The notes beneath the pieces were generated by a model. The model saw nothing but the letters and a program-made list of their open reading frames with translations, was not told the DNA's origin and ran no database searches. The position numbers were made by a program, and so were the translations under genes. A stretch of 64,000 nt of DNA from Zonotrichia leucophrys gambelii (taxonomy: Eukaryota; Chordata; Aves; Passeriformes; Passerellidae): positions 29,241,357-29,305,356 of the forward strand of contig NC_088178.1 in the NCBI RefSeq assembly GCF_028769735.1, given 5' to 3'. This document shows, piece after piece, positions 1 to 49,904 of the stretch. Each line of letters opens with the position of its first letter. Position 1 is the stretch's first letter.

Positions 1-198
1 CCTTCCTTCCTTCCCTTCCCTTCCTCTTCCCCTTCCCTTCCCTTCTTCCTTTTTCCTTTCCTTCCTTTCCTTCCTTCCTTTCCCTCCCCCTTCTTCCCCT
101 TTCCCTCCCTTCCCTTCCCTTTTCCTTCCACTTCTTTTCTTTCCATCTTCTCTGTCTTTCCTCCTCTTTCTCCTTCCTTCCTTCCCTCCCTCCTTTCC
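1..198. repeat. Pyrimidine-rich CCTT-type simple repeat
   Basis: The sequence is almost purely C and T, with CCTT/CCCTT periodicity. It lies in the RAVER2 intron at the left edge, so its true length is unknown. Confidence 0.9.
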
Positions 199-962
199 TT
201 TAACCCCTCCTGTTCCCCCCCTGTACAATTCCCTTCATTTTAACCCCTCCTGTGTCCCCCCTGTACAGTTCCCTTTATTTTAATTTTCCACTTTCAGTTA
301 CCAGTTTTTTAAAATATTATTTATTCCCTCAAAGGTGAGGTGTGAGAGGATGAGGGAATGGGATTTAAGTGGGCTCATTCTTTCAGAATTTTTTCTGCCC
401 TTAAGAAAATGTGCCTTTTTAATATATAAATCTAAAATAATTTATAACAACAATAATAATATATAGTATATATTATTTTCTTATAAAACAATAAATTATA
501 ATTTTAATATACATCAATACTTCAACATTTTGGGGAAACATGGGCTTAATTCATGATTGTCCTGACATTTGGCCTTCATTTCCTTGTGTCTCCAAGTGAA
601 AAGAGTTGATTTTGTCTTGGCCTTGTACTTGATGTTCACTCCCTGCATCTGGAATTGCTCGAGTGATTATTATTCCTTCACTTGCATATAAAAGGTTTTC
701 TTTGGTTTGTTTGTTTTGTAATACCCTTTAGGAACTTGCAGTCTGAAGAGAAACATTCCTACAAAAAACTATTTGGAAGAAAAAAGTGTAGGCAGATTGC
801 TGAAATAAAATGGAACTTGTGAAGGATTGACTTCAAAAGTTTAATTTTATTTCAAAAGGGTTTTTTTCATAGGACTAAGCTTTTCCCAAGACCTTGCTAG
901 GCTGCTTGACATTATTTCTGACCAATTTTATATGAATTTAATGCAAACTGTCCATTTTTCAG
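199..962. other. RAVER2 intron, no gene seen
   Basis: This is a T/A-rich intron with two near-duplicate stretches (TTTAACCCCTCCTGT at about 199 and 239). No coding exon, RNA gene or recognised transposon was seen up to the acceptor at 962. Confidence 0.5.
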
Positions 963-1074
963 ACTCCCTTGAAGAAACAGACTTCTCTGCTTGGGGAGCC
1001 CCCAAAAGAAATCCGCCTGAGCACCAACCCCTACTTGAATTTGGCAAGTGTTTTACCTGGCATCTGTCTGCCAG
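963..1074 (+). CDS. RAVER2: RAVER2 exon with PTB-binding motif
   Basis: The exon is 112 nt, with acceptor TTTTTCAG before ACTCCC and donor CCAG|GTAAGC. It enters in phase 0 and leaves one base (G) that completes an Ala codon in the next exon. It encodes 37 residues including SLLGEPP, a known PTB-interaction motif type in ravers, and NPYLNLASVLPG. Confidence 0.88.
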
Positions 1075-4000
1075 GTAAGCAAACATTCCAGGGATTTCAT
1101 TGCACATTTCCACAGCCAGAGCATGGCAAATATTAATCTTGCTTGCCTGGTAAATCCAGTGCCCACAGCATTTATCCTCAAGGGAATCTTGTAGTGTGTC
1201 TCAAAACTGCAAAGTCATTTATCCTCATGGTTAAACAGGGGTGCATTTGCAGAGGCTCACAGACTTCTAGAAGCCTTTCAATTATTGGTAGCACTGATTA
1301 ATTTGGGGCACAAATCTCGGTTTTAATCCTGGAATAGAACCTAATTAGTGTTTTTACAAGGCAGGTGTTGATCCAAGCTCTGTTTTTGTGTTCCCAGCAG
1401 CAATTGCCAGCAAAGCCTCCAGTCCTCCACAGCAGAGCAGCCTTGCAAGCAGTGTTGTGGATGCTGCTGTGCCTCAGGGAACTGCACCACAACATGCAGT
1501 GGAAAACTATTTCAGTTATTCCCAGCAGCCTGGGGAGTACCCACAGGTAGGAACAACCCCACAGCTCAGGGTCCTCCCAGAGCTGCTCCTTCCTGAGCCC
1601 CTGCACTGACACTCTGATCATTTCAGTGTCCAGAGCAGATTTAGCACAAAGAACATTCCCTGCTGAAAGCACAACCCTTGGAAAAATCATTTCCTGAGAG
1701 CCTGAACTGTGGGCACTCACTAGAAATGACTTCTCAGCACTCTGCCTTGGCTTTTGTCTGCCTTCAAAACCAGGGGTTTTTCTCTTTGCCTTCCCCAGAA
1801 GGTTTTAAGCCCTGAACTTTGGCTGGATGCCAGGCAGGGAGCTGCAGTTGCTGCACACTTGGGGATGTTTGCCAGCTGCTCTCAGGCACAGGATGTAACA
1901 GGGGATACAGGAGGGGTTAAAGGAAAGGAGGGAGGGAGGAAAGGAAGGAAGGAGAAAAAGAAGATGGGGAAAGGAAAAAAAAAGGAGGAAAGGAAAGGAA
2001 AGGAGAAAGGAAAGGAAAGGAAAGGAAAGGAAAGGAAAGGAAAGGAAAGGAAAGGAAGAAGGAAAGGAAAGAAAGGAAAGGAAAGGAAAGGAAAGGAAAG
2101 GAAAGGAAAAGGAAAGGAAAGGAAAGGAAAGAGAAGAAAGGAAAGGAAAGGAAAGAAAGAAAGGAAAGGAAAGGAAAGGAAAGGAAAGGAAAGAAAGGAA
2201 ACAAGGAAAGGAAGAAAGGAAAGGAAAAGGAAAGGAAAGGAAAGGAAAGGAAAAGGGAAAAGGGAAAGGAAAGGGAGAAGGAAAGGAAAGGGAGAAGGAA
2301 AGGAAAGGAAAGGAAAGGAAAGGAGATAATAATCCCCATGTGCAGATCAGAGCCTGGCCAGGAGCTGCAGGCCCTGCAGAGTGCTCAGAGCCAGCTCCAC
2401 AGGACACTGGCAGAGAACACCCCCAGATTTGCATTAACCATCCTGAGGGTGTGAAACTGTGGCTGTGCTCAGAGCTGAGCTGCCTCCTCCCTCCCCAGGG
2501 CACACAGGGACAGCTGAGAGCCCACACTCCTGGCAGCCAGGCTTTGGGCTGGGAGGGGATCTCTGAAATACAGAGAGCAGCCTGGCCAGGGTGGGGGACA
2601 GGGTCTGTGCCAGGGCCACACAGCCTTGGGTCAGCCTGAACCTGCTGCTAAAGGGGCTCCAGGAGAGCTGCAGAGGGACTGGGGACAGGGATGGAGGGAC
2701 AGCACACAGGGAATGGCTCCCAGGGATGGATGGGACATTGGGAACTGGGAATTGTTCCTGGCAGGGTGGGGGTGCACAGAGAAGCTCCCATCCCTGGAGG
2801 TGTTCCCATAACAGGAATTGTTGTCCCTGCCTCTCTGCCAGGCCACAGGTGCCTCCTGGGTGTTTTAAGCACTTACCATCATTTTAACTGTTTGATTTGA
2901 GTTTCACCACTGGTGCTGAAGGTGTTTGGTGCTTTGGGAGAGCTCTGGGCTGTAAGGATTGTAGGCAGGCATGGGAGAGGGTTTCTGCTCCTCCCTAGGA
3001 GGCTGTCCAGCACTGGTACCAGCATTATGCTCAGGCACATCACTCTACCCAGGCCAGAGTGGATGGCTTGGAAAATGAGGCCTCTGAGGTGAGAAATAAT
3101 TTCATTTTCTTGCTGTCTCCACTGGCTGTTGCTCCCATCAGCTTTTGGACACTGCTTTGTGTGTTGGCACAGAATGAGGGGCTGCAGAGGGCACTGCATG
3201 GGCACTGCTGCAGGGCAGCACCCCCAGAGTCACACCCAAAATATCCCTCCCTAAAATCCCACCAGCCAAAAGCATGGAATGCTCAGCAGTGGGTTAAAAC
3301 ACTCCCACCAGGAACAGCACTGCATTCATGGCATTTCCCAGTGCTGAATCTCCCACATTGAAGGGCTGGTTCTTGCCCAAGCTGAGGGTTTTGTGAGCAA
3401 GGAGAAAGTTACTTTTGAAAAGGAATGACACAAATTAAAGCATCATCCAAACCCCACATTTTGCTCCAGGAATTGCTGCACCCCTGAGCTGCTGTGAATT
3501 GCACCTGTGACTCAGCTATTTCCTTACCTGCTGAGAGCTCATCACAATAGCAGGAAAAAAAACCAAAAAAAAAATTATTAAACCTTTTTTCATTTTACTT
3601 CATGGATCCCCGTCTGGATTCAGGAACCTGCAGGTGGATCTTTCCCAAACTACAGCACCTGCCTGCAGGTGGTGCCTTCCTTTTTGAGTGGAGCCCCGGC
3701 GGGCTTGCAGCCTCCCCCAGGCAATCCCTTACAGCAGGTGAGAGGAGGAGGAGGAGGAGGAGGAGGAGGAGGAGGAGCAGGGCCTGCAGCCTCTCCTGCC
3801 CCCGGGTGGAGCTTTCCCTCTGCATCCCAGAGCCCTGCAGGCCCCTCAGCTCCTCCCAGGGCCCCAAACGCCACGGGCAGAGCCAGCCTGGGCTTTTGGT
3901 GGCAAATGAAGTAGGAAGAGAGGAGGAGGAGGAGAAGGTTGGCACTGGATTGAAATGGGGGTTTGCCTGACTTGCAGATGGTTTGCACTGGGATTGGATC

Positions 4001-5785
4001 TCTGAAGTGCAGAGAGCAGCTCAAAATTGCCTGGGAAGCAAATTAAAAAACACAAGATAAATCTAAAGTTTTAGGACGAAAACTAGTCCTTCATAAGTTT
4101 AAATAGTATAAATAATAGTATAAATAATAGTATAAATAGTATAGATAAAAAAGTCCAAATTTCAAGCTACAAATAGTTATTAAGTTAAAAATAATTTAAG
4201 TATCATTTCTTAGTTAATCCTTTAAAAAAATCTTATAAAGAAAAAAAAATACAACTCCATTTTTAGTTTATTAAAATAAAGTACTACAAAACTTACAACT
4301 ATAACATAAAAACTAACATAAATTATAATGTAAAACTAGAACATCTCGGATGGTCCCTGAGATGTGTTAGAAAGTCTCTTTTCCCAGCCCAGTGGTCAAA
4401 GAAGGAGTCAGAGCTCTTCAGTTCTCGGTCTCAAGGTTGTTTATTGTATTTTATCTATAAAATAATTGTTAATTTCTCCTGTCTTGCCGAGGTCTGTTCA
4501 GCAGGACAGACAGACACAGGCACTCTGCCTGCCCCAGGGCAATGTTATCTTTTTATACTAAAAACTACCTGTAAAATATTTACAATTACTTCCCAATCCC
4601 TATCACCTGTGATAGACACTGAGCTTCTACTCTAAACCAATCCCAAAGTGCAGGAGATGGAGGCCAAGAAGAAAAGGAGAAAGGCTGGACACACTCAGAT
4701 TCCTTTATCTTGCTCCTTGAACCCCCATTCTAAAAACCCCAAAAATCTCTTTTTCACCCTGTGATAACTTCACTATCATTCTACTTAACTTTGTCATTCC
4801 ACTCTTAACAAGTCTTTCTTGACTTGTAATTCTTTATATAATAAAGTTGGTAATTTTTCCAAGGGCTAAATCAAAGGCACAGGGCCTTGGGCTCTGTGCT
4901 GAGGTCCAAGGGCTCAATCAAAGGCACAGGGCCTTGGGCTCTGTGCTGAGGTCCAAGGGCTCAATCAAAGGCACAGGGCCTTGGGCTCTGTGCTGAGGTC
5001 CAAGGGCTCAATCAAAGGCACAGGGCCTTGGGCTCTGTGCTGAGGTGCAAGGGCTCAATCAAAGGCACAGGGCCTTGGGCTCTGTGCTGAGGTCCAAGGG
5101 CTCAATCAAAGGCACAGGGCCTTGGGCTCTGTGCTGAGGTCCAAGGTTTAAATCAAAGGCACAGGGCCTTGGGCTCTGTGCTGAGGTCCAAGGGCTCAAT
5201 CAAAGGCACAGGGCCTTGGGCTCTGTGCTGAGGTCCAAGGGCTCAATCAAAGGCACAGAGTCTTGGGCTCTGTGCTGAGGTCCAAGGTTTAAATCAAAGG
5301 CACAGAGTCTTGGGCTCTGTGCTGAGGTGCAAGGGCTCAATCAAAGGCACAGGGCCTTGGGCTCTGTGCTGAGGTGCAAGGGCTCAATCAAAGGCACAGG
5401 GCCTTGGGCTCTGTGCTGAGGTCCAAGGGCTCAATCAGAGGCACAGGGCCTTGGGCTCTGTGCTGAGGTGCAAGGGCTCAATCAAAGGCACAGGGCCTTG
5501 GGCTCTGTGCTGAGGTGTCTGAGCCCCCTGGGCAGGGGCTGGAGCTCTGCAGGGCAGCCAGAGGGATTTCCTGGGATTTTCAGGACAGCCAGAGGGATTT
5601 CCTGGGTTCCACACTAATGAACATTTCAGTTCAACCCTGGAATGACAGTGACCGTGCGGTGTCGCCCGCAGGTGGCGCCCAAGCGCAGCTCCTCGTTCCT
5701 GGTGTGCCCCGAGCCCGGCCCCGCGGAGCTGCCGGGCCCCGCTCGCTTCGCAGAGTCCTCGCTGAAGAAGAAACGCGTGTACTGA
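963..5785 (+). CDS. RAVER2: RAVER2, last three coding exons (5' part outside window)
   Basis: Partial gene. Three exons (963-1074, 1398-1546, 5672-5785) join in frame and end in TGA at 5783-5785. Introns have AG acceptors and GTAAGC and GTAGGA donors. The encoded C-terminal segment of about 137 residues contains SLLGEPP (nt 984-1004), matching the [S/G][I/L]LGxxP motif by which raver proteins bind the second RRM of PTB. It is followed by a conserved NPYLNLASVLPG stretch and ends SSLKKKRVY, a basic tail. Raver proteins are RRM-containing nuclear co-regulators of PTB-dependent splicing; the RRMs would lie upstream of this window. RAVER2 rather than RAVER1 is chosen because RAVER2 neighbours JAK1 in convergent orientation in mammals. 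The family assignment is strong; the paralogue call rests largely on synteny. Confidence 0.85.
1398..1546 (+). CDS. RAVER2: RAVER2 penultimate exon, Ser/Gln/Ala-rich
   Basis: The exon is 149 nt, between acceptor TTCCCAG and donor CACAG|GTAGGA. The first two bases complete a codon begun in the previous exon and the last codon is complete. It encodes a low-complexity Ser/Ala/Gln-rich segment ending in NYFSYSQQPGEYPQ. This is typical of the disordered C-terminal region of ravers; no folded domain is seen. Confidence 0.85.
1919..2326. repeat. (GGAAA)n purine tract in RAVER2 intron
   Basis: About 400 bp of GGAAA/GGAAG repeats with scattered AGAA interruptions, purine-only on the RAVER2 sense strand. 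Long ORFs in it are low-complexity artefacts. Confidence 0.95.
2650..2815 (+). mobile_element. CR1-like LINE fragment
   Basis: It contains AAGGGGCTCCAGGAGAGCTG, GACTGGGGACAGGGATGGAG and GGGATGGATGGGACATTGGG. Recurrence of the same phrases at 41440-41560 and partly at 14036-14090 supports a dispersed CR1-type element. The family assignment is from memory of CR1 3' sequences. Confidence 0.55.
2816..4339. other. RAVER2 intron, no gene seen
   Basis: Intronic sequence with a (GGA)n run (about 3741-3776) inside a GC-rich patch, then an AT-rich stretch from about 4040. ORFs around 3600-3970 arise from the GGA run and lack splice or homology support. Confidence 0.5.
4340..4857 (-). mobile_element. 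Probable LTR-like retroelement fragment
   Basis: It has features seen in avian LTRs read on the - strand: an AATAAA (in + TTGTTTATTG near 4437) and a compact non-coding composition. Termini and target duplication were not found, so this is tentative. It runs directly into the 47-bp array. Confidence 0.35.
4859..5516. repeat. 47-bp minisatellite, exactly 14 units
   Basis: The unit begins CCAAGGGCTCAATCAAAGGC and ends GGGCTCTGTGCTGAGGT. 658 bp equals 14 x 47, with no indels between units. Variation is limited to a few sites (GGCTC versus GTTTA, TCC versus TGC, GGGCC versus GAGTC). It lies in the last RAVER2 intron. Confidence 0.95.
5672..5785 (+). CDS. RAVER2: RAVER2 terminal coding exon
   Basis: The exon is 114 nt including the stop. 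The acceptor is CCGCAG at 5671, phase 0. It encodes VAPKRSSSFLVCPEP followed by a Pro/Gly-rich stretch and the terminal SSLKKKRVY. The exon is very GC-rich compared with the surrounding intron and lies 155 bp downstream of a 14-copy 47-bp array. Confidence 0.87.
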   Translation: MAPKRSSSFLVCPEPGPAELPGPARFAESSLKKKRVY

Positions 5786-6915
5786 GCCCCGGGCAGCCGG
5801 GACCCCCCTGCAGGTACTGCTGCCTTAACCCCCTCCAGGAGCTCCTGCCGAGCGGGGTGAGCGCCCCCGGGCAGCCACTGCAAGCACAGAGGTGACACAG
5901 GGGTGGCTGCCCTCGCTTGGACAGGAGGGGACAGCGTTGGCTTTGTCACCTGTGGACAGAGCACAGCGAGCTGGGGCAGCTCCAGCTGAAAGCAATAAAA
6001 ACCCAGAGGAAAGAAAGCTGATCCTTTCTCCAGCCCTCAGCCTGAGGAAGTTAAAAGAGGAAGTGTTGATAGTAATTATTTTGTATTTTTTTAACTCAGA
6101 ATGTGGGGTTTTTTTCCAACTTTCCTTTTTCCAGGATTAAGAGCTCTGCATTTACAGCCTTTCAATTTTTAATATTTCTTCTTAATCCTGGAATGGAGCG
6201 ATACCAAATGGATTCCCAGAGCCTCGGTGACGTTCTCAATAAATGCCTGTCCAAAGGGAGATGCTGCCCTGGGATATCCCCTGCCATTTGGACAGTGGAA
6301 AATCTTTGTTTTTCCAGCTTTCCCTTGGAGGGATTCATTCCCAGTGTGAGGCAGCCTCCTCCTTCCTTCCACAGGTGTGGGACAGCTCTTCCTGGGCCAC
6401 CCCACATTGTTTCCCACTTTTGAGTGTATTTTCCTTTTAAAGACTTTTTGTATTTTTAGCTTCTTATCAGCTCTGCCTCGAGCTGTTCTCTTCAGCAATC
6501 CTTCCTTTTGCCCCCGTGGCAGCAGATGAGGAGCCAGCCCTCATTCCAGTCCATGGAATTCTGCTGCCAACCCATCAGGAGCCACCTCCTTCTCCCTTTT
6601 CTTTGCTAGAGAACACTGAAGCCATTTTTCAATACTGATTTTTTTTAAATTAAAAGTCTTAAACTTTTGCCTTTCAAGCTTTGGGATGTGACCAGGATCC
6701 ACATTTTCAAAGCTTAAAAAAAAATCCCAAGCAAATTCCCTTTTCCCTCAGCTGCTGGAACTGCTCCACAACCAGGAGCCAGGAGCTTTTCTGGGATTCT
6801 GCCTGTATGTATTGATAAATTCACTTGTAATATTTTGTTTCAACTGTTTGTATATGCAACTTTCTCAACTTGTTACACTTTTCAATGAAAATAAATTGTT
6901 GGTACTTACTTCAAG
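5786..6915 (+). other. RAVER2: RAVER2 3' UTR
   Basis: This is non-coding sequence from the stop codon to just past the last strong poly(A) signal (AATAAA, 6890-6895), which is followed by a GT/T-rich stretch. Earlier AATAAA copies at about 5994 and 6237 could give shorter mRNAs. No CDS or obvious repeat was seen. The exact cleavage site is inferred. Confidence 0.65.
6890..6895 (+). terminator. RAVER2: RAVER2 poly(A) signal
   Basis: AATAAA in the + strand, followed about 10-40 bp later by a GT/T-rich stretch (TTGTTGG and TTTTTTTGTGGG). It is the last such signal before the convergent JAK1 3' end. Confidence 0.7.
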
Positions 6916-7074
6916 TGGATTTTTTTGTGGGAGGAAAACAGCCCTGGACTCCTTTAATCAGGTAAGGTAGGAAAAGGTTTTAAAAGAACACCATTCCTAT
7001 GGACATGCAATTTAAAAAACTTTTCCTCTGTTTAATTTATGATTAAAAAGGGAGGCACATGGAGAAAAAAAAAA

Positions 7075-7080
7075 TTTATT
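7075..7080 (-). terminator. JAK1: JAK1 poly(A) signal
   Basis: TTTATT in the + strand reads AATAAA in the JAK1 direction. It is followed immediately by a run of T and CT-rich sequence. It lies about 180 bp from the convergent RAVER2 signal. Confidence 0.65.
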
Positions 7081-7208
7081 AGACTTGTTTGTATAAAGAG
7101 TAACAAAGTGCTTACAGATTAAATTCAGCTTCCTAAGTGACATACAGAAACAATAACACTGTAAAAATAAATCTGACCTCCTTGGAGCTCATAATTACCA
7201 TTTTTATA

Positions 7209-7216
<8 letters not shown>

Positions 7217-7240
<24 letters not shown>
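7217..7240. repeat. (TA)n run in JAK1 3' UTR
   Basis: 12 TA dinucleotides in an AT-rich part of the inferred JAK1 3' UTR. Confidence 0.85.
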
Positions 7241-7410
7241 GACCTCTTTCTGTTATTGCCAAAACTGGAGGATCTCTTCAGAGCATTTTCCAACTCCAGG
7301 TGTGGTAGGAAACGTGATGGCAGCAGAAGGTTCCAGTTCAATCACTCATGGGCTGAGGCAAAATGTTCTTTAAAAAATTGGCTGGAGGGGTTCCCAGTGC
7401 CTGGGACAGC

Positions 7411-8410
7411 CCAGGGTGCCCAGGCCTTTGGGATAATCCTGGGTGCCCAGGCCTTTGGGATAATCCTGGGTGCCCAGGCCTTTTCCTTTGGGACAATCCT
7501 GGGTGCCCAGGCCTTTGGATAATCCTGGGTGCCCAGGCCTTTTCCTTTGGGATAATCCTGGGTGCCCAGGCCTTTTCCTTTGGGACAATCCTGGGTGCCC
7601 AGGCCTTTGGGATAATCCTGGGTGCCCAGGCCTTTTCCTTTAGGGCAATCCTGGGTGCCCAGGCCTTTGGGATAATCCTGGGTGCCCAGGCCTTTTCCTT
7701 TAGGATAATCCTGGGTGCCCAGGCCTTTTCCTTTGGGATAATCCTGGGTGCCCAGGCCTTTTCCTTTGGCAATCCTGGGTGCCCAGGCCTTTGGATAATC
7801 CTGGGTGCCCAGGCCTTTTCCTTTGGGACAATCCTGGGTGCCCAGGCCTTTCTGGGATAATCCTGGGTGCCCAGGCCTTTGGATAATCCTGGGTGCCCAG
7901 GCCTTTTCCTTTAGGATAATCCTGGGTGCCCAGGCCTTTCTTGGATAATCTGTCGGCCTTGGAATGGTGCCCAGGCCTTTGGGATAATCCTGGGTGCCCA
8001 GGCCTTTTCCTTTAGGACAATCCTGGGTGCCCAGGCCTTTGGGATAATCCTGGGTGCCCAGGCCTTTTCCTTTGGATAATCCTGGGTGCCCAGGCCTTTT
8101 CCTTTGGGATAATCCTGGGTGCCCAGGCCTTTGGGATAATCCTGGGTGCCCAGGCCTTTGGGATAATCCTGGGTGCCCAGGCCTTTGGGATAATCCTGGG
8201 TGCCCAGGCCTTTTCCTTTGGATAATCCTGGGTGCCCAGGCCTTTGGGACAATCCTGGGTGCCCAGGCCTTTTCCTTTAGATAATCCTGGGTGCCCAGGC
8301 CTTTTCCTTTGGATAATCCTGGGTGCCCAGGCCTTTGGGATAATCCTGGGTGCCCAGGCCTTTTCCTTTGGATAATCCTGGGTGCCCAGGCCTTTTCCTT
8401 TGGGATAATC
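7411..8410. repeat. 27/33-bp minisatellite in JAK1 3' UTR
   Basis: About 33 units built on CCTGGGTGCCCAGGCCTTT followed by GGGATAAT, with or without an extra TTCCTT block (27 versus 33 bp). Every unit holds CCTGGG-TG-CCCAGG, a perfect 6-bp inverted repeat. The LGAQAF-type ORFs on it are repeat translations. Confidence 0.95.
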
Positions 8411-9113
8411 CCCTCCAGGTTGTGGGCATGGGCTGGGTTCCTTCCCAGCTCCAGGAATTCCTTCCCTCAGCTCCAGGGTTGCACATTCACCCCTCCAGGG
8501 GAAGAATATGGGAATGGAGTTAGAAAAAGCAAATTATTTATCCCAAATTTGGGCTTCTCACTGAAATGCACAACAGTGCCCACCCCTCCACACTGCTGGG
8601 GTGGTGGTTTTGAACACTTCTCTTTAAATACCTGTAAGAGCTCAGGACTGGGTTTATAAAGAACTGAAAATTTCACTTCCCCTATATTTTTATGCCAAAA
8701 TTCTTTTGTTTGTTATTAGGATTTAAGTGCATGTGAAGGATATTTTGTCAGCCAACTTTATAATTATTAATTGAGCCCTTTTAGAGCCACTGGCTGAGGT
8801 TGGAGCTGAGAAATGCAGTGGATTTTCCCAGCTCACATCATCCAGCAGGGCAATTCCAATTGTGGCACAGCCAGAATCAGAGCAGGATAAAACTGCCCTG
8901 CAACAACAGCAGCAAAGGGAGCTGGAGCTCATTTTGCCCAAACTTTTTAAATTCTTTTAATCCAACTCTTCAATCTGTTGGCAAAAGAATCCTTTAGAAC
9001 ACATCAGCCCAGCCAGAGTACAAATTACAGGAGTAAAAAAAAAAAAAAAGTAAGAGCCTTGGGCATAGAGAGGTTGCTGGGCATTTAAAGTCCTGACAGG
9101 ATTAAAAAAATAT

Positions 9114-48042
<38,929 letters not shown>

Positions 48043-48048
<6 letters not shown>

Positions 48049-48119
48049 TTATGTGCCTGTGGGATCCTCTACACAACTGAAATGGGTCTGCACTCTCCCC
48101 TGGAGAAGCTTCACTCTGA
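48043..48119 (-). CDS. JAK1: JAK1 start-codon exon (5' UTR 48049-48119, ATG CAG)
   Basis: The 77-nt exon has a strong acceptor (TTTTTTTTCAG, AG at 48120-48121) and donor CAG|GTGTGT. It contributes only Met and Gln before the donor, as in other JAK1 genes where the protein begins MQYLN. The ATG at 48046-48048 has T at -3, a weak Kozak context. The exon was placed by searching for ATG CAG followed by a donor upstream of the YLNVKED exon, so it is less certain than the others. Confidence 0.75.
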
Positions 48120-48220
48120 CTGAAAAAAAAGGAAAATAAACATCAGGAATGGCTTTGTACAGCTGGAGGCATGAATGAAATGGTCAGGCTGATAAAATTC
48201 CACCTGCAATCCTAGGGAGC

Positions 48221-48292
48221 AGATTAATAATAATAATAACAATAATAACAACAATAATAATAAATGATGATGATAACAATAATAACAATAAC

Positions 48293-48333
<41 letters not shown>

Positions 48334-48571
48334 TAATAACAATAGATGATGATGATGATGATAACAATAATAACAATAATAATAATAATAATAATAACAA
48401 TAATAACAATAACAACAACAATAATAATAAATGATGATTATGATGATGATGATGATGATAACAATAATAACAATAACAATAATAGTAATAGTAATAATAA
48501 TAATAACAATAACAATAATAGTAATAATAATGATGATGATGATAACAATAATAACAATAACAATAATAGTA

Positions 48572-48632
<61 letters not shown>

Positions 48633-48863
48633 TAATAACAATAATAACAATAATAATAAATGATGATGATGATGATAGCAATAATAACAATAACAATAAT
48701 AGTAATAGTAATAATAATAATAACAATAACAATAATAGTAATAATAATAAAATAATAATAATAACATATAATAATCAACAATAATAATAATAAATAATAG
48801 ATATGTATAATAATAATAAAATAACAATAATAATATATATAATAATAGTAATAACAATAACAA

Positions 48864-48903
<40 letters not shown>

Positions 48904-49045
48904 TATATGATGAGATATATATAACAATAATAACAATAAAATAATAATAATAATAATAAAAAAACAAATAATAATAATAATAATAAAATAATAACAAAAT
49001 AAATAAAATAATAAAATAAAATATAATATAAATAACAATAACTGA
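48221..49045. repeat. (AAT)n/(AAC)n/(GAT)n compound trinucleotide repeat
   Basis: About 0.8 kb of AATAATAAC, GATGATGAT and AGTAAT blocks arranged in repeated super-units, with a more degenerate TA-rich end. All long ORFs here are artefacts. Confidence 0.96.
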
Positions 49046-49158
49046 GAGCTGGATCTGGCCTCAGCCAAGGCAGCCCCAGGAGAGGAGTTTGGGCACATCC
49101 ACTGATCCCTTCTGACCCTTTGGGGGCACAGCCTGAGGAGCAACCAAAAGCCAGGCAA

Positions 49159-49230
49159 ACCTGGATTATTCCCTGGATTATTCCCTGGATTATTCCCTGG
49201 ATTATTCCCTGGATTATTCCCTGGATTTCC
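49159..49230. repeat. Short 13-bp tandem repeat
   Basis: Five to six copies of CCTGGATTATTCC. Confidence 0.9.
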
Positions 49231-49904
49231 CCCTGGTTTCAGTCTGGAATTGTTCTCCTCAGCTGTGACACCACAGGGACATTTTCCTCTGTGCTTCACC
49301 TCCTCCATGCCGTCATTCCTCACATTTTTCCTTAGATATTCATTCCAATTTCATCAGATATTAATTCCAATTCTCCCCTGCTCTCTGTTTTTCCCTGCCC
49401 TCCCAGATTATCATTTCAAATTTAAAATTTAAAACTAAACCTGACAGTGCTGCTGCTTTGGGAAGCCTCAGCCATCACTCATCTGAGGCTGAAGGTCCCT
49501 CCTTTCTCCCTCCTCCCCATCCCTGCCAAAATGTGTTTGACAAAAATGGGTTTTTATTATTTTTGCTCCAGCAGTGTGAGTTAATCTGACCCAGCAGACT
49601 TCAGCAAATATTGCTTTAAAAGCCTGAGGCTCAGTCTGGGAAAAGTCAGACAGATCCACACAACTTCCCTGGTGCTTGGGAAGAGACAAAAAAACCTGAT
49701 CCCATCCCAGAAAAAAATTATATTGAAGAGCCTGGCACACATTCCCAATTAAATTGCATTTTTCTGCCACTTGAATGCTGAATTTGAGGTTCCAGACTCA
49801 TTCTCTTGGCAATAATATGGGGAACAAGAAATTGAGAGTGTGATTTTTGGGATATGGCCACAAGCCAGGAATTATTTCTGAACAGCACCATAAAACTGAA
49901 ATGC

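Larger units (their letters stand above)
7060..9113 (-). other. JAK1: JAK1 3' UTR
   Basis: This is non-coding sequence downstream of the JAK1 stop codon, ending shortly after AATAAA (7075-7080 on the - strand), which is followed by a T-run. The interval contains an approximately 1-kb minisatellite (7411-8410) and a TA run (7217-7240). The 3' boundary is inferred from the signal only. Confidence 0.6.

Noticed and set aside
5994..6242. Upstream AATAAA motifs as the main RAVER2 poly(A) sites
   Set aside because: They could be used, but the signal at 6890 has the better downstream GT-rich context; kept only as possible alternatives.
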